NCBI RefSeq assembly: GCF_013280595.1
Contig: NZ_JAAATY010000012.1
Coordinates: 124,001 to 188,000, forward strand
Direction of reading: 5' to 3'
From: Kibdelosporangium persicum
GTDB taxonomy: Bacteria; Actinomycetota; Actinomycetes; Mycobacteriales; Pseudonocardiaceae
DNA length: 64,000 bases
Part shown: positions 24,465-33,732 of the stretch, in pieces
How positions within the stretch are numbered: the first letter of the stretch is position 1
Layout of the letters: every line of letters starts with the position of its first letter
Notes under the pieces: generated by a model
What the model saw: only the letters and a program-made list of their open reading frames with translations
Databases searched by the model: none
What the model was told of the DNA's origin: nothing
Translations under genes and position numbers: made by a program

Positions 24465-27407
24465 ATGACGGCAGTCGAAGAGCCAGATACCGCCGTGCGC
24501 ACCGTGACGGCGACCATCGACGGCCAGACAGTGACCGTGCCCGAAGGGACCAGCATCTACGACGCGGCCAAGCAGGTCGGCGTGGACATCCCGGTCCTCT
24601 GCCATAACGAACGCTACGACCCCGTCGGCGTGTGCCGGATGTGTGTCGTCGACACCGGCGGACGCGTGTTCGCGGCCGCGTGCGTGCGTCCGTGCGACGA
24701 CGGCATGGAGGTCAAGACCACCACGCCTGAGCTGGAACGCAACCGCGCGACGCTCACCGAGCTGCTGCTGTCCGACCAGCCCGGCCGCGCCGAGGACCCG
24801 AAGCAGACCACGACCGGTGACAACCTGCTGCTCGACCTGGCCGACCGGTTCGACGTGGCGAAGGAGACCACGGACCTGCCGTGCGGCTCCGGCCGTGGCA
24901 TCGACACCTCCAACCCGGTCATCAACGTCAACCACGACGCGTGCATCCTCTGCGACCGCTGCGTCCGGGCCTGTGACGACATCCAGGGCAACGACGTGAT
25001 CGGCCGGTCCGGCAAGGGCTACTCGACCACGATCTCGTTCGACTTCAACGACCCGATGGGCCAGAGCTCCTGCGTGACGTGCGGCGAGTGCGTGCAGGCC
25101 TGCCCGACCGGCGCGCTGACCAACAAGCCGATCAACCTGATCCCGATCCAGCCGCGCGAGCAGTTGGACGCGGTCGACAGCGTCTGCCCGTACTGCGGCG
25201 TCGGCTGCGCGCTGACGTACTACGTGGACCGCGAGCGCGGCGCGATCTCGTTCGCCGAAGGCCGTGACCAGCCGGGCTCCAAGAGCCGGTTGTGCGTCAA
25301 GGGCCGGTACGGCTGGGACTACGCGGCTTCGCCGCAGCGGCTCACGGTTCCGTTGATCCGCAAGGAGTCCTCGTACCCGAAGGGCCCACTGTCGGCGGAT
25401 GTCCGCGGCGACTCGCACAACGACCGAGGTCGCTCGGGCAACGGCGGCGAACGCAGCGGCGGCAAGAAGGGCCGGGACGGCAGGCGCAAGCCCGGCGGAC
25501 TGGTCGACTACGACGAGGTCATGCCGCACTTCCGCGAGGCCACCTGGGAAGAGGCGCTCGACCTGGTCGCCCGGCGGCTCAAGGAGATCCACGCGGCCCA
25601 GGGCCCGGGGGCGATCGCCGGGTTCGGCTCGGCGAAGTGCTCCAACGAGGAGGCGTACCTCTTCCAGAAGCTGATCAGGGCCGGGTTCGGCACCAACAAC
25701 GTCGACCACTGCACACGGCTGTGCCACGCGTCGTCGGTCGCGGCGCTGTTCGAGGGCGTCGGCTCTGGCGCGGTGTCCACGACCTACGGCGATGTCGCCA
25801 ACGCCGACATCGTGATCATCACCGGGTCCAACCCGACCGCCAACCACCCGGTCGCGAGCTCGTTCTTCAAGCAGGCCCGCAGGCGCGGCACGAAGATCGT
25901 CTACGTCGACCCGCGCGCCAGCACGGTGGCCGAGCACGCCGACTACCACTGCCAGGTCAAGCCGGGCACGGACGTGGCGTTCTACAACGCGATCATGCAC
26001 GAGGTGATCCGGCTCGGCCTGATCGACCGTGACTTCATCCGTGAGCGCGTGTCGAACTACGACGAGCTGGCGCGCACGGTCGCGGACTACCCGCCGGAGC
26101 GGGCCGCGCAGATCACCGGCGTGGACGCCGATCTGATCCGCACGGTCGCCAGGGAGTGGGGCGAGGCCGGTGCCGGCGTCATCTACTGGGGCATGGGTAT
26201 TTCCCAGCACACCACCGGAACCGACAACGCCCGCTGCCTGATCGCGTTGTGCTCGATCACCGGCAACGTCGGCCGTCCCGGCACCGGCCTGCACCCGTTG
26301 CGCGGCCAGAACAACGTGCAGGGCGCGTCCGACGCGGGCCTGATCCCGATGTTCTACCCGGACTACCAGGGCGTGGACCGGGACGCGACGCGCCGGCGGT
26401 TCGAGGAGGCGTGGGGCACGCGGCTCGACCCCAACCGCGGCATGACCGTCACCGAGATCATCGGCTCCGTGCTCAAGCCGGGCGGCGTGCGCGGCATGTA
26501 CATGCTCGGCGAGAACCCGTTCCTGTCCGACCCGAACATCAACAAGGTCCGCAAGGCCCTGTCGGCGCTGGACTTCCTGGTCGTGCAGGACATCTTCCTG
26601 ACCGAGACGGCCGAGTTCGCCGACGTGATCCTGCCCGCCTCCTCCTACCTGGAGAAGGAGGGCAGCTACACCAACACCGACCGGCGGGTGCAGCTCGGCC
26701 GCAAGGTGATGGACCCGCCGGGCCAGGCCCGGGTGGACTGGGAGATCGTCCAGGACATCGCCCGGCGCGTCGGCCTGGACTGGGACTACTCGTCCCCCAG
26801 CGAGATCTTCGACGAGATGGTCGCGCTGATGCCGTCGTACAAGAACCTCCGGCACGACAACCTCGGGCTGTCCGGCAAGCTCTACCCCAACGACGACCCG
26901 GAGCACTCCGACGGCACCGTCGTGCTGTTCGACGAGCGGTTCAACACCGACGACGGCCTGGCGCACCTCGTGCCCGCGCAGTGGCTGCCCGCCAAGGAAC
27001 TCCCGGACGCGGAGTACCCGTTGGTGCTCAACACCGGGCGTTTGCTGGAGCACTGGCACACCGGGTCGATGACGCGGCGGTCGTTCGCGCTGGACACGAT
27101 CTCGCCGATCCCCGAGGTGTACATGCACCCGAAGGACGCGGCCGACCGTGGTCTGGCGCACGGTGAGCGGGTGCGGGTGCGCTCGCGGCGCGGTGAGATC
27201 GAGCTGCAGGTCCGGATCTCGCACCGGGAACAGCTGGGCAACTGCTTCATCCCGTTCCACTTCCGGGAGGCAGCGGCCAACCTGCTGACCATCGACGAGA
27301 TCGACCCGTACGGCAAGATCCCGGAGTTCAAGTTCTGCGCTGTGCAGGTGGAAGCGTTGGGCGCGGCTCACTCGGAGCCGATCGAAGCGGTGGGAGTCGC
27401 GGAATGA
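24465..27407 (+). CDS. fdhA: Formate dehydrogenase alpha subunit (NAD-dependent, NuoG-like N-terminus)
   Basis: A 980-residue catalytic subunit. Order: a 2Fe-2S domain (CHNERYDPVGVCRMCVVD), two 4Fe-4S ferredoxin motifs (CILCDRCVRACDD and CVTCGECVQACP), the Mo-cofactor domain with CPYCGVGC for another [4Fe-4S] cluster, the catalytic region DHCTRLCHASS, in which the second Cys is the metal ligand equivalent to Sec140 of E. coli FdhF, then the dinucleotide-binding domain. ATG 24465 has GGAGG 7-8 bp upstream. A basic Gly/Arg/Lys-rich linker of about 40 residues (about 25370-25500) separates the cluster and catalytic parts and is unusual. It works with the NuoE-NuoF-type subunit (ATGA overlap) to reduce NAD+ with formate, in the cytoplasm. 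Confidence 0.93.
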   Translation: MTAVEEPDTAVRTVTATIDGQTVTVPEGTSIYDAAKQVGVDIPVLCHNERYDPVGVCRMCVVDTGGRVFAAACVRPCDDGMEVKTTTPELERNRATLTELLLSDQPGRAEDPKQTTTGDNLLLDLADRFDVAKETTDLPCGSGRGIDTSNPVINVNHDACILCDRCVRACDDIQGNDVIGRSGKGYSTTISFDFNDPMGQSSCVTCGECVQACPTGALTNKPINLIPIQPREQLDAVDSVCPYCGVGCALTYYVDRERGAISFAEGRDQPGSKSRLCVKGRYGWDYAASPQRLTVPLIRKESSYPKGPLSADVRGDSHNDRGRSGNGGERSGGKKGRDGRRKPGGLVDYDEVMPHFREATWEEALDLVARRLKEIHAAQGPGAIAGFGSAKCSNEEAYLFQKLIRAGFGTNNVDHCTRLCHASSVAALFEGVGSGAVSTTYGDVANADIVIITGSNPTANHPVASSFFKQARRRGTKIVYVDPRASTVAEHADYHCQVKPGTDVAFYNAIMHEVIRLGLIDRDFIRERVSNYDELARTVADYPPERAAQITGVDADLIRTVAREWGEAGAGVIYWGMGISQHTTGTDNARCLIALCSITGNVGRPGTGLHPLRGQNNVQGASDAGLIPMFYPDYQGVDRDATRRRFEEAWGTRLDPNRGMTVTEIIGSVLKPGGVRGMYMLGENPFLSDPNINKVRKALSALDFLVVQDIFLTETAEFADVILPASSYLEKEGSYTNTDRRVQLGRKVMDPPGQARVDWEIVQDIARRVGLDWDYSSPSEIFDEMVALMPSYKNLRHDNLGLSGKLYPNDDPEHSDGTVVLFDERFNTDDGLAHLVPAQWLPAKELPDAEYPLVLNTGRLLEHWHTGSMTRRSFALDTISPIPEVYMHPKDAADRGLAHGERVRVRSRRGEIELQVRISHREQLGNCFIPFHFREAAANLLTIDEIDPYGKIPEFKFCAVQVEALGAAHSEPIEAVGVAE

Positions 27408-29134
27408 CCCTGAGTCCAGAACGGGTTCCCGGTGTCGAGGCGCGGGCCGGCAAGTTCCCCGGGCCGTCGCTGATCCCGGCGCTGAACGCGATCCAGGCCC
27501 GGCTGGGCTGGCTGCCGCGCGAGGAGCTGGAGGAGCTGGCCCGTGAGGCGCGCAGGCCGCGCTACGAGATCGAGGGCCTGATCTCGTTCTACCCGCACTT
27601 CCGCACCACGCCGCCGAAGAAGGTCCAGCTGAGCGTCTGCCACGACCTGTCGTGCTGGCTGCGCTCCGGCGACGACCGGATCGCCGAGATCAAGGCGAAG
27701 TACGGCGAGGACACCGACGTCGAGCTGGTCGAGGTCTCGTGCCTCGGCCGGTGCGACGTGGCGCCCGCCGCGGCGGTGAACGAGCACCCGGCACCGGTGT
27801 CCGAAGTGGACAACCTGGTGACGGCGGCGCGCGGCGACGGCGTCGGGCACGCCTCGGCGTCCCGGCGTGCCGAGCCGTGGCCGAACGACCCGTATCCGGC
27901 CGGATCGGGCGTCGCGGACCGGTACAAGTCGCTGCGGGCGTTCCTGGCCGGGGAGATCAGCGCGGAGTCCATTGTGGCCACGCTGAAGGACTCCGGCCTG
28001 CGCGGCATGGGCGGCGCGGGCTTCCCGACCGGGCAGAAGTGGAGCCTGGTCGCGGCGGCCCAGCCGGGCACGGTGAAGTACGCCATCTGCAACGCCGACG
28101 AGTCCGAACCGGGTACGTTCAAGGACCGGCAGATCCTCGCCGACCAGCCGCACCTGGTGCTGGAAGGGCTGCTGCTCGGCATGGCCGTGGTCGGCGCCGA
28201 GGAGGGCTGGGTCTTCATCCGGCACGAGTACGGCCCGGAGGAACACGTCCTGCGCGAGGAGATCGCCGCGTTGCGGGAGGCGGGCGTGATCGGCCCGGAC
28301 GCGTGCGGCAGCGGACGGCGGCTGCAACTGGACATCTTCGTCTCTCCCGGCGGCTACATCCTCGGCGAGGAGACCGCACTGCTGGAGTGCATGGAGGGGC
28401 ACCGCGGCGAGCCACGCAACAAGCCGCCGTTCCCCGGCAACTACGGCCTGCACGGCCGCCCGACGCTGATCAACTCGGTGGAGACGTTCGCCGACGTGCC
28501 GATCATCCTGCGGCGTGGCGCCGAGTGGTGGAAAGAACAGGGCGTCGGCGAGTCCGTCGGCTGGAAGTTCTTCGCCGTCTCCGGGCACGTGCGCGACCCC
28601 GGCGTGTACTGCGTGCCGATGGGCACGACGGTCCGGGAACTGATCGACACCGCGGGTGGTGTGCTGGACGGTGCCGCCGTGGGCGCGGTGCAGCCTGGTG
28701 GTGCGTCGTCCAACTTCATCGGGCCAGACCAGCTCGATCTGCGGCTGGACTTCGGCACGCTGGCCAAGGCGGGCACGATGCTCGGGTCGGGCGCGGTGGT
28801 CGTGCTGGCCGAGGGCACTGATCTGCTGGCCGCGTCGACGAACGTGTTGCGGTTCTTCCGCAACGAGTCGTGCGGCAAGTGCGTACCGTGCCGGGTCGGC
28901 TCGACGAAGGCGCACACGTTGCTGACCGGTGTGCTGGACTCGGGGTCCACTCTGGACGACGCGCAGCGCGGGAAGATCCTGCAACTGGAGGAGGCCATGC
29001 GCAAGACCTCCATCTGCGGTCTCGGCCAGGTGGCGCTCGGCCCGGTGGTGTCCGTGCTCGGGCTGGACAAGGGCGGGGCGGCGGCACGGCCGCAGCCCAA
29101 GCCGGAGGGATCGAAGGAACAGCCGAACCGTTGA
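27404..29134 (+). CDS. fdhB: Formate dehydrogenase beta subunit (NuoE-NuoF fusion)
   Basis: A 576-residue fusion of a NuoE-type thioredoxin-like 2Fe-2S domain (Cys in CHDLSCW and CLGRCDVAP, residues about 80-125) with a NuoF-type flavoprotein (GMGGAGFPTGQKW for FMN/NADH binding, NADESEPGTFKD, then ESCGKCVPCRVG with a last Cys in SICGLGQ for the [4Fe-4S] cluster). It passes electrons between formate oxidation and NAD+. ATG 27404 overlaps the fdhA stop. This is the NAD-linked soluble FDH architecture (as in Rhodobacter/Cupriavidus FdsB), here with FdsG and FdsB joined. Confidence 0.92.
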   Translation: MTLSPERVPGVEARAGKFPGPSLIPALNAIQARLGWLPREELEELAREARRPRYEIEGLISFYPHFRTTPPKKVQLSVCHDLSCWLRSGDDRIAEIKAKYGEDTDVELVEVSCLGRCDVAPAAAVNEHPAPVSEVDNLVTAARGDGVGHASASRRAEPWPNDPYPAGSGVADRYKSLRAFLAGEISAESIVATLKDSGLRGMGGAGFPTGQKWSLVAAAQPGTVKYAICNADESEPGTFKDRQILADQPHLVLEGLLLGMAVVGAEEGWVFIRHEYGPEEHVLREEIAALREAGVIGPDACGSGRRLQLDIFVSPGGYILGEETALLECMEGHRGEPRNKPPFPGNYGLHGRPTLINSVETFADVPIILRRGAEWWKEQGVGESVGWKFFAVSGHVRDPGVYCVPMGTTVRELIDTAGGVLDGAAVGAVQPGGASSNFIGPDQLDLRLDFGTLAKAGTMLGSGAVVVLAEGTDLLAASTNVLRFFRNESCGKCVPCRVGSTKAHTLLTGVLDSGSTLDDAQRGKILQLEEAMRKTSICGLGQVALGPVVSVLGLDKGGAAARPQPKPEGSKEQPNR

Positions 29135-30351
29135 GCGGACGCGAGTTCTTCACCACCCGCACGGTCGCCGAGGCACTGGCGGGGTTCCGTCCAGCTCACC
29201 GCACCCCGGTCGAAGAGGTCGCATTGCCGGCGGCGTTGCACCGCGTGCCCGCCGCCGACATCCTTTCGCCGCAGGCCCTGCCCGGCTTCCCACGGTCCAC
29301 TGTGGATGGCTATGCGGTCAGGGCGGCCGACACGTACGGCGCGTCGGAAGGACTGCCGTCGTATCTGGATCTGCTCGGAGCGGTCCGGATGGGCGCCGCG
29401 CCGGCCGTGCCGGTCAGACCCGGCGGGTGTGTCGCCATGCCCACCGGCGGCGTCATCCCGGACGGTGCCGACGCCGTCGTGATGGTCGAGTACACCGCCG
29501 AGACCATGCCCGGCACGATCGAGGTCACACGGCCGGTGGCGCCCGGAGGCGGCATCGTCCGCGCGGACGACGACGTCGCCGCCGGAGCCGCTCTGGTTCC
29601 CGGCGGGCGGCCCCTGCGAGCACCTGACCTCGGTCTGCTCGCCGCGGCCGGAGTGGTTTCGGTGCCTGTGCACGCCCGGCCCCGGGTGACGATCATCTCC
29701 ACCGGCGACGAGGTCGTGCCGCCCGGAACGGCCGAGCTCGCCGCGGGCCAGGTCCGTGACGCCACCGCGTCCGCGCTGGCCGGGCTGGTGATCGAGGCAG
29801 GCGGCGATCCTGTCGTCGCGGGCATCGTGCCGGACGAGCCCGGCGCGCTGAAGGACAGGCTGGCCGAGGTCCTGCCGGAGTCCGACCTGGTCGTCGTCTC
29901 CGCGGGATCGTCGGTCGGGGCGCGGGACGAGACCGCGGGCGCGGTGGCCGCGGTCGGGTCGGTGTGGTGCCACGGCCTGGCCATCAAACCGGGCAAACCG
30001 ACGCTGTTGGCCGAATGCGGTGCCGTGCCGGTGATCGGCCTGCCGGGCAACCCGTTGTCCGCGTTGGTCGTGTTCGGACAGATCGGCATTCAGTTGCTGT
30101 GGCGGATCGGCGGTTGTGACAAGCCGCCCGCGCGGCCGAACGTCCGTGCCCGGCTGTCGCGCGATCTCGCGTCCGCCGCGGGACGGCTCGACGTCATCCA
30201 GGTCAAGGTCGTCGACGGCGTGGCCGAGCCGCTGTTCGGCCCGTCCGCGCTGCTGTCGGTGCTCACCCGCGCGGACGGATACGTGGTCATCCCCGAACCG
30301 GCGACGGGGCTGGACGCCGGTGTCGAGGTCGATGTCACCCTGTACTCATGA
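29131..30351 (+). CDS. moeA: Molybdopterin molybdenumtransferase MoeA
   Basis: A 406-residue MoeA. It has the linker-rich N-terminus with PGFPRSTVDGYAVRA, the DD(V)AAGA segment, the IISTGDEVV MoCF domain and the GLPGNPLSALVVF motif that binds cofactor. It inserts molybdate (or tungstate) into adenylated molybdopterin. The start is TTG 29131, which overlaps the fdhB stop as TTGA, with AAGGAA upstream; no ATG or GTG is better placed. Second cofactor gene in the operon. Confidence 0.9.
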   Translation: MSGREFFTTRTVAEALAGFRPAHRTPVEEVALPAALHRVPAADILSPQALPGFPRSTVDGYAVRAADTYGASEGLPSYLDLLGAVRMGAAPAVPVRPGGCVAMPTGGVIPDGADAVVMVEYTAETMPGTIEVTRPVAPGGGIVRADDDVAAGAALVPGGRPLRAPDLGLLAAAGVVSVPVHARPRVTIISTGDEVVPPGTAELAAGQVRDATASALAGLVIEAGGDPVVAGIVPDEPGALKDRLAEVLPESDLVVVSAGSSVGARDETAGAVAAVGSVWCHGLAIKPGKPTLLAECGAVPVIGLPGNPLSALVVFGQIGIQLLWRIGGCDKPPARPNVRARLSRDLASAAGRLDVIQVKVVDGVAEPLFGPSALLSVLTRADGYVVIPEPATGLDAGVEVDVTLYS

Positions 30352-32258
30352 ACAGCCCCTTCGTCTCCGACGTCCCCGCGGCCCAGGCGCACGCCGCCTG
30401 GCGGGAAGCACGCGCCGCCGCGGGCTGTCCGGCGCGGGTGGAGACCGTCCGCGTGTCCGTCGGCGAGGCTGTCGGCCGGGTGACGGCGGAGCCGGTGTGG
30501 GCTCGGCGCTCCTCCCCCGCGTTCGACTCGTCGGCCATGGACGGCATCGCGGTCCGGGCGTCCGGCACCGTGGGCGCGACCGAGACGACCCCCGTGGTGG
30601 TGACGGATTTCGAGGTCGTCGACACCGGCGATCCCTTGCCGCCCGGGTATGACGCCGTCGTCATGCGCGAGCACGTACACCGGACGCCCGAAGGCGCCGA
30701 ACTGCGCGCGGCCGTGCCGCCGTACCAGCACGTCCGGTCGATCGGCGAGGACATCAGCGCGGCGGAGTTGCTGCTGCCGGAAGGGCATCGGCTGCGGCCG
30801 GTCGACGTCGCCGCCTGCGCCGCCGCCGGGGTCACCGAACTGGTGGTCCGGCGTGCGCCGATTGTCGTGATCGTGCCGACCGGCGACGAGATCCGGCCGA
30901 TCGGGGCGGAGCTGCGGCCTGGCGAGATCCTGGACACCAACTCGCTGATGCTGGCCGCGCAGGCGCGTGAAGCCGGATGCGAGGCGAGGGTCACTGACAT
31001 CGTCGTGGACGATCCGGAGGCGATCACCACCGCGCTCCGGGCTGCCGCTGAGGAAGCCGACCTGGTCATGGTGATCGCGGGCTCCAGCGCGGGCCGTGAC
31101 GACTACACAGCTCGGGTGGTCGCCAGCGCCGGATCTGTCGCGGTGCACGGAGTCGCGGTGCGACCGGGGCATCCGGTCGTGCTGGGTGTGGCCAAGGGCA
31201 ACCCGGCGACGCCTGTTCTGGGCGTGCCGGGTTATCCGGTTTCGGCCGCGCTCACGTTCGACATCTTCGCCGCGCCGCTGCTGGCCGAACTCGAGGGCGC
31301 AGCGCCGCGCGAACGGCCGTCAGCCACGGCTCGGCTGGCCCGGAAACTGCCGTCCGTCTTCGGCATGGACGACTGGGTCCGGGTCCGGCTCGGCCGCGTC
31401 CAGAATCAGGTCGTCGCCACCCCGCTGCCCCGCGGCGCGGGCGTGCTCACCTCACTGGTGCGGGCCGACGGGCTGCTCGTGGTGCCCGCCGGAGTCGAGG
31501 GCCACCACGCCGGTTCCGAGGTGCGCGTGGAACTCCTGCGGGGCCTCAGCGAGATCAACCGGACGATCGTGGCGATCGGCTCGCACGACCTCGTCCTGGA
31601 CCTGGCCGCGTCGGCGTTGCGCGCCGCCGACCCGTTGATCACGCTCGCGTCCTCGAACGTCGGCTCGCTCGGCGGCCTGGTGGCGCTGCGCGACGGCCTG
31701 TGCCACATCGCCGGTTCGCATCTGCTCGACCCGGCGACGGGCGAGTACACCCTGCCCTATGTGGACAGGCTGCTCGACGGGTCCGGCATCGCCGTCATCC
31801 GGCTGGTCCACCGCGACCAGGGTCTGCTCGTGGCTCCCGGAAACCCGTTGGGGCTCAAGGGCATTGACGACCTGACCCGGCCAGGTCTGCGTTACGTCAA
31901 CCGTCAGCGCGGCGCCGGGACGCGTGCACTGCTGGACTACGAACTCAGCCGCCGCGAGATCGACCCGTCGACCATCCCTGGCTACTCGCGTGAGGAGCAC
32001 ACGCACCTTGCCGTCGCCGCCGCGGTGTCAGCGGGGCGTGCCGACACAGGCATGGGCATTCTCGCCGCGGCCCGTGCTTTCAACCTGGACTTCGTTCCGG
32101 TGGCGCAGGAACCGTACGACTTGGTGCTGCGTGCTGACGACCTGTCCGGTGACCTGCTCGCGCCGCTTTGGGATCTGCTCGCCAGCCCGGATTTCCGTGC
32201 CCAGGTCGAAGCGCTGGGCGGGTATTCCTGCGCGGAGACGGGCCAGCGGATTCGCTAG
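30348..32258 (+). CDS. MoeA-type molybdenumtransferase fused to a substrate-binding-protein-like domain
   Basis: A 636-residue protein. Residues 1-400 are a second MoeA (FDSSAMDGIAVRA, VIVPTGDEIRPIG, LGVPGYPVSAALTF). Residues about 410-636 are a periplasmic-binding-protein-like domain of the LysR-substrate/PBP type seen C-terminal to MoeA in archaea and clostridia (AIGSHDLVLDLAA, QRGAGTRALLDYEL, SREEHTHLAVAAAVSAGRAD). It lacks a signal peptide, so it acts in the cytoplasm and may bind molybdate, tungstate or the pterin. ATG 30348 overlaps the moeA stop (ATGA). It ends in a 4-bp overlap with the facing RidA gene. Confidence 0.85.
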   Translation: MNSPFVSDVPAAQAHAAWREARAAAGCPARVETVRVSVGEAVGRVTAEPVWARRSSPAFDSSAMDGIAVRASGTVGATETTPVVVTDFEVVDTGDPLPPGYDAVVMREHVHRTPEGAELRAAVPPYQHVRSIGEDISAAELLLPEGHRLRPVDVAACAAAGVTELVVRRAPIVVIVPTGDEIRPIGAELRPGEILDTNSLMLAAQAREAGCEARVTDIVVDDPEAITTALRAAAEEADLVMVIAGSSAGRDDYTARVVASAGSVAVHGVAVRPGHPVVLGVAKGNPATPVLGVPGYPVSAALTFDIFAAPLLAELEGAAPRERPSATARLARKLPSVFGMDDWVRVRLGRVQNQVVATPLPRGAGVLTSLVRADGLLVVPAGVEGHHAGSEVRVELLRGLSEINRTIVAIGSHDLVLDLAASALRAADPLITLASSNVGSLGGLVALRDGLCHIAGSHLLDPATGEYTLPYVDRLLDGSGIAVIRLVHRDQGLLVAPGNPLGLKGIDDLTRPGLRYVNRQRGAGTRALLDYELSRREIDPSTIPGYSREEHTHLAVAAAVSAGRADTGMGILAAARAFNLDFVPVAQEPYDLVLRADDLSGDLLAPLWDLLASPDFRAQVEALGGYSCAETGQRIR

Positions 32259-32644
32259 TCGAGCACGGCGACGGCTTCGACCTCGACCAGGTGCTCGGGG
32301 ACGTCCAGTGCCGCGACGCCGATCAGCGTGCCGGGCGGTACCGGGGTGCTCCCCAGCTTGGCGGCCGCCCGAGCGACCCCTTCCAGGAACAGGGGCATCT
32401 TGTCCGGAGTCCAGTCGACGACGTAGACGGTCATTTTCGCCACGTCGGCGAACGTGGCACCGGCGCCCGCCAGTGCCCGGCCGACGTTGAGGTAGCACTG
32501 CTCGACCTGCGCGGCGAGGTCGTTCCCGGCGTCCCAGGCGACCTGCCCGGCGATGAAGACGAGCTTCGATCCGGTCGCGATCGACACCTGCCGGTACGCG
32601 TCGATCTCCGGCAGTCCGGCGGGATTCAGCAGGGTGACGGCCAT
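32255..32644 (-). CDS. RidA family protein
   Basis: A 129-residue RidA/YjgF protein. It has FIAGQVAWDAGNDLAAQ, the CYLNVGRAL helix and TLIGVAALDVPEHLVEVEAV at the C-terminus. The conserved active-site Arg of true RidA is not in its usual place, because the PGTLIGV segment replaces the 'PAR..v' pattern; so it may not deaminate enamines. Divergent from an HxlR regulator, which probably controls it. Start ATG 32644. Confidence 0.85.
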   Translation of the reverse strand: MAVTLLNPAGLPEIDAYRQVSIATGSKLVFIAGQVAWDAGNDLAAQVEQCYLNVGRALAGAGATFADVAKMTVYVVDWTPDKMPLFLEGVARAAAKLGSTPVPPGTLIGVAALDVPEHLVEVEAVAVLD

Positions 32645-32672
32645 GGGCTTTCTCCTCAGGTCTCTTGTGGTT

Positions 32673-32737
32673 ACTGGGGAACCGTAGGAGAGTGTGCGTC
32701 GACATGGAAGAACGCACTTTTTCGTGACTGGGGAACC
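32673..32737. promoter_or_regulatory. Repeats between ridA-like and hxlR-like genes
   Basis: Two exact ACTGGGGAACC repeats (32673-32683 and 32727-32737) and an inverted pair GTGCGT (32694-32699) / ACGCAC (32712-32717) fill the 95-bp divergent spacer. Probable HxlR operator sites. Confidence 0.45.
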
Positions 32738-32739
32738 CG

Positions 32740-33123
32740 ATGGTGACCAACCAGCTCAACGGCACATTCGACGAAACGGACCTGCGGCGCGCGGACTCGT
32801 TGGCCCGGGAGGTCTTCTCGGACGTCGCCAACAAGTGGGCGTTGCTGATCATCGAGGCGCTGGGCGACGACACCCGGCGGTTCACCGAGTTGCGGCAGGA
32901 GGTCGAGGGGATCAGTCACAAGATGCTCACCCAGAACCTGCGGATGCTGGAGCGCAACGGCCTGGTCGAGCGGACCGTGCACCCGACGGTGCCGCCCCGG
33001 GTCGACTACACCCTCACCGAGGCGGGCCTGGCACTGCGCAAGACGGTGGACTGGATGTGCGACTGGACCCACCGGTACTTCACGCACATCGAGACGTCCC
33101 GCAGCCGCTTCGACGCCCGTTAG
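32740..33123 (+). CDS. HxlR family winged-helix regulator
   Basis: A 127-residue HxlR protein with the usual wHTH (NKWALLIIEALGDDTRRFTEL, ISHKMLTQNLRMLERNGLVE, PPRVDYTLTEAG). It lacks the N-terminal Cys of redox-sensing HxlR members. Divergent from the RidA gene. Start ATG 32740. It probably binds the repeats in the shared spacer. Confidence 0.88.
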   Translation: MVTNQLNGTFDETDLRRADSLAREVFSDVANKWALLIIEALGDDTRRFTELRQEVEGISHKMLTQNLRMLERNGLVERTVHPTVPPRVDYTLTEAGLALRKTVDWMCDWTHRYFTHIETSRSRFDAR

Positions 33124-33276
33124 GGGTCCTGGCGCCGGCAGCCGCGGGACCGAATCCCCGCGTCGGCCGTCCCCGGTACCGGCATCCGTCTTGACACCGT
33201 CGACGACCCGGCCGAAGCCGTGCTTGAACCGCCCAACGAGGCAGAAACCGGACAATCCGACCCGCTGCGCCGAAGT

Positions 33277-33732
33277 TCAGATGTAGTGGGCCAGGTCTTT
33301 CGCCAGGCGGACGCGATTGGTGTCGATACGCGTGGTGACCCGCGCCACCGCCGCACCGTCGCCGGTGAGCGCTTCGGCGACGAAACGCGCGACGGCATCC
33401 GGCGCGGGCAGCGGGTCGGTGCCGCCGAAGCAGGCGATCACCACCGGCGCCTCATGCGGTTCGGTCTCCACCGAGACGATCCATCCGGTTCGTTCGCTCC
33501 ACACCAGCATCAGGTCCCGGGCGGGCCACGCGGGTGAGCGCCGCGTCAGCGCCAGATACGCCGTGGCCGTGTCGCTGATCTCGAAGGTGGTGCCTTCCGC
33601 CGGCACCCCGATCCGCTTGGCGACGGCCCGCAAGTAGCCCGCCAGCCCGAGGCTCAGTTCCCAGGTGCTGTCCTCGTCCAGCCAGTCGGACGCCCGCGCT
33701 CGGCCGGGGAGCACACTGTTCGTCAAAGTCAT
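33277..33732 (-). CDS. DUF6292 family protein
   Basis: A 151-residue protein that I recognise as DUF6292 from GYLRAVAKRIGVPAEGTTFE, ISDTATAYLALTRR, DLMLVWSERTGW and PDAVARFVAEAL. The family is restricted to actinobacteria, often near XRE-type regulators, and has no known function. ATG 33732 is overlapped by the stop of a small upstream frame (ATGA). Confidence 0.8.
   Translation of the reverse strand: MTLTNSVLPGRARASDWLDEDSTWELSLGLAGYLRAVAKRIGVPAEGTTFEISDTATAYLALTRRSPAWPARDLMLVWSERTGWIVSVETEPHEAPVVIACFGGTDPLPAPDAVARFVAEALTGDGAAVARVTTRIDTNRVRLAKDLAHYI

Noticed and set aside
24396-27371. A long minus-strand open frame of 991 codons opposite fdhA
   Set aside because: It is the mirror of a GC-rich gene; the protein has no domains and is dominated by Arg, Val, Leu, Gly and Asp in a pattern typical of antisense frames.
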